NCBI GenBank assembly: GCA_903904835.1
Contig: CAIVEI010000128.1
Span: forward strand, 124,001 to 188,000
Direction: 5' to 3'
Length of the DNA: 64,000 bases
From: an uncultured Schlesneria sp.
Lineage (GTDB): Bacteria > Planctomycetota > Planctomycetia > Planctomycetales > Planctomycetaceae
Positions within the stretch are counted from its first letter, which is position 1, and every line of letters begins with the position of its first letter. The notes under the pieces are model-generated. The model searched no databases. It was not told the origin of the DNA and saw only the letters and a list, made by a program, of their open reading frames with translations. The translations under genes and the position numbers were made by a program. Positions 31,101 through 38,321 of the stretch are shown one piece after another.

Positions 31101-31154
31101 GATCATCTTTGCTCGCGATTGTTCAACAATGGAATTTGGCGAACCGTCAGTCAT
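28140..31154 (-). CDS. TPR - seven-heme cytochrome c - TPR membrane-anchored protein
   Basis: A 1004-residue protein with one N-terminal membrane anchor (about 18-39), N-terminal tetratricopeptide repeats (about 45-410), a multiheme cytochrome c region and C-terminal repeats (about 810-1000). Seven CxxCH motifs appear near residues 439 (CIECH), 573 (CVECH), 601 (CEVCH), 642 (CAQCH), 704 (CITCH), 724 (CKKCH) and 746 (CVGCH). The cytochrome part resembles c554-like or doubled-CXXCH families; such proteins carry electrons in the periplasm. The TPRs suggest a scaffold for partners. It lies 85 bases downstream of a CRTAC1 lipoprotein gene, so the two probably form one unit. Confidence 0.93.
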   Translation of the reverse strand: MTDGSPNSIVEQSRAKMIPRWIWPIIALIVVLGALFAGRQWQYNQPESHYQRGREALKAGDDDVVLSEAEYLSRIAGFESHAKLLRGLLLVRKGKLAGALIQLQQADAAPTIVEASENAAKCFYQLGQYLNAIDAAHVALSRDANSIDARRWLAAAYYDLGAVAHAVIELEQISREAKDDPRPDRLLGLIAKDSEQYVNAIDHYRESLRRDPKQADREKILSELAESLIKDNLFDEAMSVLKDCQRSATVLTLEAECQYSLGETAIAHDLLNKAMILDPRSVPAKLTQGKLFLDGGQADQAVRILKEAVLLDPFSRVTHLQLSQALRQLGQPEKADEELQRSQEIKLQEREFTDLHETAMQRPLDADVRFRLGELAGQLGKPELSKMWLRAAIAIDPQIAKARTALDPDSPSPDRANSTNAIVGLTRVNPGFLGPEACIECHADRVAEFQTTRHFLANQTPQSGKMPDGFSKGKGTYQIPEQSLRFEMTESTRGFLTTAIQQTATGNKETSSEIAFCYGSAGGNDEVYFAWHEDRLYELPVGWLAPSNEWGSSLFDRHGSGDFSRDMTIRCVECHNTWFQHFAGTRNRYGRDNFILGVTCEVCHGPGQDHVTFHRMNPQSLDAHAVARPALMTRERRMDLCAQCHSNALKHRGPAFSYRPGQPLDESYVTLKPKHPEEDHVANQTTYLRQSRCFQESDSLTCITCHNPHQPRSATNAGSASCKKCHSDEECTDRNQIPAELQHNCVGCHMPEGRKIQVFFRTETDKYVAPVKRYEHRIAVYPDARNEVLLEWYRSQSKPQNLKEVARLSKLLGENWRKESERLHGESRYLAAINACRESLRFEPDTKTKEKLAQLLKIQSGIDTDLQDGLWHEKNRRYEQAIEAFQRVLAAKPDHVMALGKLGTNYAVVGKKQLAVESLNAAAVSDPDDPYAPGMLGWLAYLDGRFEEALHHFRQADAVEPYAAKIHYQMGLALEKLGRRDEAIRQFAKAAEIDPNEMAQKRVK

Positions 31155-31239
31155 GAATGTTCATCAGCCGTCAGGGCAAAGGCCCGTGAACCACTCCCGT
31201 GGAGGGGGTGGGGTTTGGATTGGCCTGAATAAAATGTTT

Positions 31240-33006
31240 TTACGGTTTTGTTGGTTCAACGACAAGATGCCGCTGATCGACCGCGACATCGATGAGAGAT
31301 TGAGTGACGCCGGACGGCCAACGGATTTCGATGTTCCGAATCTTTTCCGCCTGGCCCAGGCCGAAGTGCAGCCAGTCAGATCCAGTTGAGCCATAACTGG
31401 ATCCTCCTTTGACCTGTCGTGACTGGCTGCTCAGTTCGGTCTGTATTGTGACGCGGACACCTTGGGCATCTCGACTGCTGACTGTGCCGACTAACCGAAT
31501 CTGCAACCAATGGTTCTTTGTCAACGTTGTATTCATCAGAATCGCGATCGGCTCGTTCATGCAGGAAACCACCAGATCCAAATCGCCGTCGTGATCAAGA
31601 TCTCCTGCTGCACATCCTCGGCCTGGATGAGGCGATGCCATCCACGGTCCAGCATTTGGGGCGACATCCTGAAAACGCTTTCCAAGAAGGTTTTCGAACA
31701 GCAAGGGGTGTTGTCGCACCGGAGCCGCTTCAGGAAAGTGGACTACGTGGCCATTCGACACAAAAACATCTTCGTCGCCGTCACAGTCCACATCGAAACA
31801 GACCGTTCCCCAGCCCACGAACCGACTCCCGACAGCAGTCACACCGGTCGCCTGACTGACATGGAGAAAGTTTTTTCCGCCGAAATTCTTGTAAACGGCG
31901 AAGCTTTCCCGCTCATAGTTCGACACCCAGAGATCGGGCAATCCGTCCAGGTTGAAATCTAGAACATCAACGCCCATGCTGCCGTCCGGCAGCCCTTTGT
32001 CGTTGACCGATGCACCGCTTGATTCGGAAATATCCTCCAATAGCCCGTTCCCATTATTACGATAAAGGAAATTCGGTACCGTATCGTTGGTTACGTAAAC
32101 ATCCTGGTGCCCATCCAGGTCGAGATCAGCGATCAGCACACCAAGTCCCTTGCCCAAAGTTGACAGCCCTGCCTCGCGGGAAGCGTCCCGAAACGTGCCA
32201 TCCCCGATCCCAAAATACAAAACATCAGGCAATGGTTGAAACTGTTTTGGCGGGCAGACGTCACGGCGATTCCCTGCGCCGCTTGCGCACACGGGATTGT
32301 TCCTGGGAGACCAGTTGACATAATGTGCGACGTACAAGTCGAGCACGCCATCTTCATTCAGGTCGCCCCATGCGGCACTGCTGCTCCAGAGACGGTCGTC
32401 CAGGCCGGAACTGATATCGCACTCTGAAAACGTCCCATCGCCGTGGTTGCGGAAGAAGATCAATCCACCGTATCCGGTCACAAGCAGATCCGGAAATCCG
32501 TCATTATCCGCATCAGCCCTCGCGACTCCGTGGGTGTAAAGTTTTTTATTGTCGACCCCAGCCAGATTCGTCACAGGCGAGAATTTACCGAATTCCTCTT
32601 GTCGATAGAGTGCGCCAGCATGTCCCATCGGCTGACCATCCGGATCAAACGCGCCACCTCCCGGTAAGAACAAATCGAGATCACCGTCCTGGTCATAGTC
32701 GACGAGTCCAACGCCACCTCCAAGTGACTCCAAAATCGAAAAATGTTCGGATTCTTCTCCGTTTCGATAGATGAAATGAACTCCCGTTTCGTCGGCACGA
32801 TCCGAGAATCGGATGTCGAGTCGGCCAGATTTGATCGACGGCGAGTCCGTCACCGACCGACGACTTGCGTCGTTCGTCGATGGCGATTGACTGTTTGATT
32901 CAGGAAATTGCTTCGTTGGAAACGAGTTCTTTCCTGGCCGAGATTCGCAACCGACAATGGAACCAAAAACCAGCAGCGGAATCAAAACCGCGCGTGCGAA
33001 GTGCAT
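31240..33006 (-). CDS. CRTAC1-family lipoprotein (VCBS/FG-GAP propeller plus ASPIC/UnbV)
   Basis: A 588-residue exported protein. The start at 33006 gives a lipoprotein signal with lipobox GSIVGC about 20 residues in; the longer frame to 33054 adds 16 residues that do not fit. The body has repeated calcium-loop motifs of DxDxDGxxDL type (for example DYDQDGDLDLF, DADNDGFPDLL, DLDLDGHQDVY), a seven-bladed propeller hallmark, and ends in an ASPIC/UnbV domain (about 500-585). Related to human CRTAC1 and UnbV by fold; substrate unknown. It lies upstream of the multiheme TPR cytochrome on the same strand. Confidence 0.9.
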   Translation of the reverse strand: MHFARAVLIPLLVFGSIVGCESRPGKNSFPTKQFPESNSQSPSTNDASRRSVTDSPSIKSGRLDIRFSDRADETGVHFIYRNGEESEHFSILESLGGGVGLVDYDQDGDLDLFLPGGGAFDPDGQPMGHAGALYRQEEFGKFSPVTNLAGVDNKKLYTHGVARADADNDGFPDLLVTGYGGLIFFRNHGDGTFSECDISSGLDDRLWSSSAAWGDLNEDGVLDLYVAHYVNWSPRNNPVCASGAGNRRDVCPPKQFQPLPDVLYFGIGDGTFRDASREAGLSTLGKGLGVLIADLDLDGHQDVYVTNDTVPNFLYRNNGNGLLEDISESSGASVNDKGLPDGSMGVDVLDFNLDGLPDLWVSNYERESFAVYKNFGGKNFLHVSQATGVTAVGSRFVGWGTVCFDVDCDGDEDVFVSNGHVVHFPEAAPVRQHPLLFENLLGKRFQDVAPNAGPWMASPHPGRGCAAGDLDHDGDLDLVVSCMNEPIAILMNTTLTKNHWLQIRLVGTVSSRDAQGVRVTIQTELSSQSRQVKGGSSYGSTGSDWLHFGLGQAEKIRNIEIRWPSGVTQSLIDVAVDQRHLVVEPTKP

Positions 33007-33102
33007 TCCATCTCGCTTTACCGTTTTCAAGCAAACAAACTCGAAAAAAATCATCGTGCACTGGTTCGTTCAGTCGGTCAACTCGATTTTACGGAATTTG
33101 AT

Positions 33103-33498
33103 ACCAATCCAACACTCTGCAAGGCGACTGTTGGGGCGAATCAGCAATACGCCGCTGGTACCAATGTCAGTTCCTGGGGCCAGGGTTCGTTATGGCCATT
33201 CGGACACCCGCATTGGTCTGCCGTGATAACGGTGTTGCCACCGAACAGCGCTTCCTGCACCTTAGGTGGTGACAACGCCAGCAATCAGTGTGGAATTTAC
33301 ACCCCAAGCAGTTATCACACGGGTGGCGTCAACGTGTTGATGGCAGATCGTGGTGTGCGGTTTATCAGCAACAATAATGATGCTGGTAACTACGGCGCGG
33401 GCACTCCTGCGAGCTTTGGTGTCTGGGGTGCTTTGGGTACGATCGCCGGAAATGAAGTGGTTGGAGACTTCTGGCCAAGGCAACGAACCCGACGTTAA
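33103..33498 (+). pseudogene. C-terminal remnant of a DUF1559 (pilin-like) gene
   Basis: This strand encodes the end of a DUF1559 protein without its start. NPTLCKATVGANQQYAAG leads into the HxxGxxxLxADRGVRFI element, which is the family's H-x9-DG signature with the usual DG-S altered to RG, and then the WGALGTIAGNEVVGDF ending. The family stop after GDF is lost and the frame runs on to 33498. The prepilin-like N-terminal 250 residues are missing. The fragment sits directly upstream of the divergent CRTAC1 gene start, so the break probably occurred between the two. Confidence 0.75.
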
Positions 33499-33533
33499 AT
33501 ACTCAAATCCAACGACCTGATGGCTAAACCTCA

Positions 33534-33558
33534 CCACCCCTGCGGGGGTGGTTAAGGG
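33534..33558 (+). terminator. Intrinsic terminator after the DUF1559 remnant
   Basis: Stem CCACCCC (33534-33540) with GGGGTGG (33545-33551), tetraloop TGCG, followed by TTAAGGGGTTTTT. It is intact although the gene before it is decayed. Confidence 0.65.
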
Positions 33559-33696
33559 GTTTTTGCCTTGGCATTTTGCGTTGCTTCGTATTAGCGAATT
33601 GTGGCTCGCGCTGGTGCAAGGGCCCGTTAACCACGGCCAGGGGGCGATGGGACTGTGTGTCAAGGCATTGAGTCCGGGTGACCAAGGGCAGCGGAA

Positions 33697-34470
33697 ATGT
33701 TTCCCGGATCTCGTCTCGCTGCGATCGCATCAGTGGTAACCGCAGTTCTGATCTCAGCGATGTATTCGTATTCCTTATTTACTCCGGCCGCGTCATCGGA
33801 AGCCTTACTTGCTGAAGCACGTTTATTGCTTGCACAGGGAGACCACCAGAAGGCCGAAGTTCTGGCCAGGCAGGCATTGGCCATGGCTCTGGACGTCGAG
33901 GGGCGTGGTCGTTTAAGTCTGTTCGTAGCCAATGATGAAGTCCCCAATTTCCTGTTCGGAGATGCCAACCTTGATGGACTTGAGGATCTTGTCGTCACGA
34001 ATAGTCATATCAATGATCTGACATCGATTGCCGAGCCTTACAAAATGCCGACGCAGTACTTTCAGAATGTCGGCCAGGGCCGGTTCGTCGAATTGGCTTC
34101 AACAAGCCTGGAGCCGTTTTTTCAGGAAACTCATCTGGGACGCGGACTGGCGCGACTCGATTGGAACCGGGACGGACTCGACGATTTTGCGGTCTCGCTG
34201 ATTGGCGAACCTGCAGGATTGCTGACAAATCAAACGCAAGGATCTGGGCACTTTCTGGCTATCCAGTTGCGTGGCACAATATCCAGTCGGGACGCAATCG
34301 GTACTACCGTTGAGATCACCGTCGGCGATCGGAGGTTCGTCAAACAATTGACGGCAGGTGACGGGTATCAGGCATCAAACGAGCGACAGTTACGGTTCGG
34401 CGTGGGAACAATTCCCCAAACGCGCAACTTCAAAACGTATATGCCAGGTGGCGTCGCTTTACTGTGCTGA
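33697..34470 (+). pseudogene. Decayed mosaic TPR-CRTAC1 gene with internal deletions, still open
   Basis: The 257-residue frame joins three family fragments. Residues 1-67 are a signal anchor and a single TPR half (LLAEARLLLAQGDHQKAEVLARQAL). It then jumps into the propeller at RLSLFVANDEVPNFLF, then, missing about 95 residues of the family, into DANLDGLEDLVVTNSHI, and continues into an ASPIC/UnbV domain that breaks off before its conserved WPSG end. The best architectural match is the 983-residue TPR-CRTAC1 protein at 46955-49906. The last codons coincide with a GGTGGCGTCGCTT repeat. Both internal losses are in frame, so translation of a shortened product cannot be excluded. Confidence 0.7.
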
Positions 34471-37059
34471 AATCTTGATATCCTCAACGATCAGCAACTC
34501 CCGATTGAGATCAATTGGTCCTTCGATTACCTGGCGGTGTCCGCTGGGCCATTGAACAACCAGTTGATCGATAGCGGTTGCTGCTCCCAGTCCGAAGTAC
34601 AGCGGCAGGCAGCTTTGCGACAAGTAGCCCGATTGTCCATCCTGAATCTGCGTCAGGATTTTTCCATCGGCTTTGATTTGAACCTTGGTGCCCAATCCAG
34701 ACTTGTTCGAACGAGTTCCTTCGAGGCGGACCTTCAAATACGCCAGTTTGTCATTGCGTGTGCTGAGGTTACTAAGCAATAACATCGGTCGTCCGTTGAA
34801 GTCGTTGGTCACAATATCCAGGTCACCATCTTGATCCAGGTCAAAGATGACTGACGAACGGGACCCGACTGCTCCCCAGACCGTGACAGGGCCAGAGCAA
34901 CCTTTACAGAGGGTGTGTTTCGTATCCGTTGCCGCGCAATCCAGCGTGAAGCAGGGTGAGGCGGTTCGACCGTCACGACGTGGTTCAATTCCCACAATGA
35001 ACTCTGCCCCCTGAAACTGCGTCCCTCGATCGTTGAGTAACAGCGAATTGTGGTGGTATCGAAATGGATAATTCATGCTGGCGGTGACGAACAAATCTTG
35101 AAAACCGTCGGCATTTAAATCGGCGGCGGTGTGTCCCCAGGGCCAGAACGTTTCTGCGTTGATCCGGTCAGAGATTTCCTCGAACTTGTCGCCGTGGTTT
35201 TCGAAGAACCCGTTTCCGAAAATGTTCATCCCAACCGCGCGGCTTTTCAGGATCGATTCCGGTAACACGTCTTGAGGAGCCTTTTCTGTTTCGACAGCTC
35301 CGAGATTTCCTCCATCACCCCGCTTCCACATATCCGCATGCATATTTGTGACGAACAGATCCATCAAACCATCGTTGTTGTAATCGAACGACTTGGCGCA
35401 CATTCCGCCCCAAACGGACTTCGGAAAGGCTTCCTGGCTCCGGCATTCAAACCGTTTTCCCTGGATGTTTTCGTAGTAGTCGTCGTTACCCTGCATATTG
35501 ACCACATACAGATCGATCCACCCGTCCCGGTTAAAATCGAGAGGAGTCGCGTCGCCGGACCATTTTCGATGGACCAGGCCGGTTTCCTCTGACACATCGC
35601 GAAAACGGTTTCCTCCTTCGTTGTGATACAGGATGCTTTGTTCGAAGCGATGTGGAAACAGGTGTCCGCTGAAGGAATCCGTAATCCCCGTGTAAAAGGG
35701 AAATTCTTTCTTGCCTGCATCACCCGCGTAGGCCACTTCATCCGTCGTGAAATTTCCCACGTTTGTGACGAACAGATCGAGTCGGCCGTCGTTGTCGAAG
35801 TCAAAGAAATCGGCACCCGACGAGTGCGCGTGTTGAGTCAATCCAGACGCTTCTGTCACGTCACGGAAATGCCCTTTGCCGTCGTTTTCAAAAAAGGCAT
35901 TTCCATGCCGAGTTGTCGTGACGTACAGGTCTGGATCTCCGTCGTTGTCGGTATCCGCAAACGCTGCCGAAACGCACACTCGGCCCTTCAAAGCAACGCC
36001 GGCAAGTTCCGTCAAGTCTTCAAACCGCCCCTGCCCCAGGTTTCGCCATAGTTCGTTTCCGCCAATCTGATTGACGAAGAAGATGTCGAGTAACCCGTCG
36101 CCATCCACATCGGCAACCGCGATCCCGTTCCCGTGGTCATAGTGGTTCGCTCGATAGTTTCTTGTGGCGTCACTGACAACCCGGTTGACGAAGCGAATCC
36201 CGCTGGCTTCGATTTCGTCGGTGAATGTGAAGTCGTGAAATACGCTGATCTGATCCACTTGTTTCTGCTGATCGGCGGCTCGTTGCGGCAGCCAGGGTGG
36301 ACAGAACACGTCCTTGGGGACCCCTATGTGCAGCATTCGCGTGTCGTCAATACCCGGTTCTGAAAGCAACGATCTCGCGTCGACGATTAATTTTCGAAAA
36401 TCAGGTTCCGACAGACCGTCGTAGAAGCCACGGATCTGATGCTGTTTATCCACCAGCACGAATCGTGGACTGTGGGTAATGGGCGAAGATGTGTCTGTGA
36501 CTGATTCAGAAACGGGAAGTTTGAATCCTTCGGCACAGAGCTTCCAGATCTCGGCCCGAGAGCCGGTCAGAAACTTCCAGAGTGAAGGGGTCGCGCGATG
36601 CGCTTGTGCATATTCTTGAAGGCGGCTGGAGGTGTCGTGTTCGGGATCGACTGTAACGCTGATCAAATTCAGACGGTCGACGTCAGGCCAGAGTTGGACG
36701 ACGCGTTGAAGCTCTTCGAATTTGGCCGTCTGGCGTGGACAGGTTGCCGTGCAACGCGTGAACATAAAATTGGCGATCCAGACCTGTCCATGCAGTTCGT
36801 CGGTTCCATAAGTTTTTTCAGCCTGATCGACGAGGCTGAACTTGGGAATATGCAGCAAAACGGGTAAGGACGACGACTTTTCGCTAGCGTTCTCGGAATT
36901 CGCCGGCTTTTCCGCAGTTGGCGACGTTACTTTCGCGGGGGTAGCCGGTTGCCTTTGACATCCCTGAGCCGTGAACAAGACGAGGCACAGTAGCAACAGC
37001 CAAACGGCACATGCCGATGAGGTTCGAACACGGTGCTCGGGCATTAGTCGCAAATTCAT
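34459..37059 (-). CDS. SCO1/SenC - CRTAC1 fusion lipoprotein
   Basis: An exported 866-residue lipoprotein. The signal peptide ends in FTAQGC near residue 34. A SCO1/SenC domain (about 75-240) keeps the copper-binding cysteines as CTATC near 105 and the distal histidine in THSPRFVLVD near 192. SCO1 proteins deliver copper to CuA of cytochrome oxidase. The rest is a CRTAC1-type propeller (DVDGDGLLDIF, DTDNDGDPDLY and similar) and ASPIC/UnbV domain. The ATG at 37059 is chosen over a GTG nine bases upstream. The gene 36 bases upstream on the same strand is a COX2-like copper-site protein, which fits a shared copper role. Confidence 0.92.
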   Translation of the reverse strand: MNLRLMPEHRVRTSSACAVWLLLLCLVLFTAQGCQRQPATPAKVTSPTAEKPANSENASEKSSSLPVLLHIPKFSLVDQAEKTYGTDELHGQVWIANFMFTRCTATCPRQTAKFEELQRVVQLWPDVDRLNLISVTVDPEHDTSSRLQEYAQAHRATPSLWKFLTGSRAEIWKLCAEGFKLPVSESVTDTSSPITHSPRFVLVDKQHQIRGFYDGLSEPDFRKLIVDARSLLSEPGIDDTRMLHIGVPKDVFCPPWLPQRAADQQKQVDQISVFHDFTFTDEIEASGIRFVNRVVSDATRNYRANHYDHGNGIAVADVDGDGLLDIFFVNQIGGNELWRNLGQGRFEDLTELAGVALKGRVCVSAAFADTDNDGDPDLYVTTTRHGNAFFENDGKGHFRDVTEASGLTQHAHSSGADFFDFDNDGRLDLFVTNVGNFTTDEVAYAGDAGKKEFPFYTGITDSFSGHLFPHRFEQSILYHNEGGNRFRDVSEETGLVHRKWSGDATPLDFNRDGWIDLYVVNMQGNDDYYENIQGKRFECRSQEAFPKSVWGGMCAKSFDYNNDGLMDLFVTNMHADMWKRGDGGNLGAVETEKAPQDVLPESILKSRAVGMNIFGNGFFENHGDKFEEISDRINAETFWPWGHTAADLNADGFQDLFVTASMNYPFRYHHNSLLLNDRGTQFQGAEFIVGIEPRRDGRTASPCFTLDCAATDTKHTLCKGCSGPVTVWGAVGSRSSVIFDLDQDGDLDIVTNDFNGRPMLLLSNLSTRNDKLAYLKVRLEGTRSNKSGLGTKVQIKADGKILTQIQDGQSGYLSQSCLPLYFGLGAATAIDQLVVQWPSGHRQVIEGPIDLNRELLIVEDIKISAQ

Positions 37060-37094
37060 CAAATCCACTCACTTTCGTGAAAGGCAAGAAAGTC

Positions 37095-37643
37095 TCAATC
37101 GAGTTGATTACCGTTGGTTGTTGCCGTCTGTTGACGCAGCCAGCGTTCGAACTGAGGTCGTGATTCGACAATCAGTCGACCACTCATTTCCGGGTGCAAA
37201 TCACCGCAGAGGTCGTCTCCTTGCAGGTCGAATTCACCAATTGTTCCGGGGCGAAGGGTGAGCGAGAAATCCAGCCCGGGAACGGCAATTTCTTTCAAAC
37301 GAAGCTGAGGCAGCGACAACAGGTAAACATAATCGGAACTCTTCAGCTCGAAGACAATTTCGGTATTTTCAGGAACATGAACATTCGGGCCTGTGATTAT
37401 GTCGTCCGTTGTTGCCAGCACTCCATCAAAACCAGGATATCGAACCTGCCATTGAAACTGCCTGCCAGTGATCTCGATCCGATACGGCTGCGGAACCGAG
37501 ATTTTGACCTTTGCCGAAACGTCATCCGTTCGCAATGGATGCATCGTGAACGGCCAGTCTGCCGGCGAGCACCCCGATTCCGATAGGAAAAAGCACAGGT
37601 AAAGTACGGAAAAGCCTTTTCTCGCAGTGAGAAATCGATTCAA
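37095..37643 (-). CDS. Cytochrome c oxidase subunit II-like protein with half-lost CuA site
   Basis: A cupredoxin-fold protein close to the soluble part of COX2 (GRQFQWQVRYP, then VHVPENTEIVFELKSSDY, then LRLKEIAVPG). In normal CuA the ligands are one His early and C-x-E-x-C-x3-H-x2-M late. Here the early His is Tyr, the first Cys is Gly and the Glu is Asp, while the second Cys, the His and the Met remain. The binuclear site therefore cannot form; a mononuclear site is conceivable. A TTG start at 37643 gives a 25-residue lipoprotein signal ending FLSESGC. The longer frame to 37826 is also open. The two N-terminal COX2 membrane helices are absent. No subunit I lies nearby. Confidence 0.8.
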   Translation of the reverse strand: MNRFLTARKGFSVLYLCFFLSESGCSPADWPFTMHPLRTDDVSAKVKISVPQPYRIEITGRQFQWQVRYPGFDGVLATTDDIITGPNVHVPENTEIVFELKSSDYVYLLSLPQLRLKEIAVPGLDFSLTLRPGTIGEFDLQGDDLCGDLHPEMSGRLIVESRPQFERWLRQQTATTNGNQLD

Positions 37644-37997
37644 TAATCGCAGAGCGAAGACTTTCGACGGAATTGATATTGGATCACCGATGACGAAGCT
37701 CAACCTGGGAGTTAGCAAATTTTGCACCTTTCCAAGTTTTTTCGTTGGTGGGCCGCGATGCCACGGGGAAGTTTGCTTGCGTTTCCGTTTAATCCTAATA
37801 TATGTTTTGCCGGTCTTCCATACCATGCGCTGGAATGTCCGGAGTTCGCTCCCCTAATTTTCGTGAAATACAGCGTCCTGGCCAGCCTGTCGATTGACGA
37901 TAGAAGCGGTTTTATCGTAGTGTTCTGAATATGTCCCAAAAGTCATTCAATTCTATGAATGATCTTGTCCTCAACTCCTTTTCATGGAATATCTATC

Positions 37998-38222
37998 ATG
38001 GGTGTTCGTAATTTTGTTTTGTTGGGCGTTTGCGTTGCGATGGTCGGATGTGGCGGTGGTCAAAGCAACAAAGCCCCTACGGCGGCAGAGCTCAAAGCGA
38101 TGAACGAGAAGATGGAAAAAGAAATGATGACGATGCCGAAACTGTCGCCAAAGGTCGGGAATGATAACGACCCGATGAAGTCGATGGGTGGGATGATGAA
38201 CACCAATCCTCCGAAGAAGTGA
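37998..38222 (+). CDS. Small secreted lipoprotein
   Basis: A 74-residue protein with a clear lipobox (signal MGVRNFVLLGVCVAMVGC, cysteine at residue 18). The mature part is short, Met/Lys-rich (KAMNEKMEKEMMTMPKLSP) and low-complexity, with no known domain. Methionine-rich small lipoproteins occasionally handle copper, and it stands between copper-type genes, but this is inference only. The frame start upstream at 37959 is less likely because it would displace the signal. It precedes the next CRTAC1 gene by 99 bases, on the same strand. Confidence 0.7.
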   Translation: MGVRNFVLLGVCVAMVGCGGGQSNKAPTAAELKAMNEKMEKEMMTMPKLSPKVGNDNDPMKSMGGMMNTNPPKK

Positions 38223-38321
38223 TCTGCCGCAATGATTTGAGCACGTCAGTTTTTTGTTTTTGTTCAAATTGACGATCGTTCCAGGGACATGTTCCTGTCC
38301 CTCTCGTCGTCGGAAGTTTTT

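Noticed and set aside
31165-31215. GC-rich palindrome between the CRTAC1 and TPR-cytochrome genes
   Set aside because: Stem has a mismatch and no T-tract follows; not a convincing terminator or repeat.
33262-33730. Leftward open frames over the DUF1559 remnant
   Set aside because: They are antisense shadows of the remnant and terminator; composition gives no domain.
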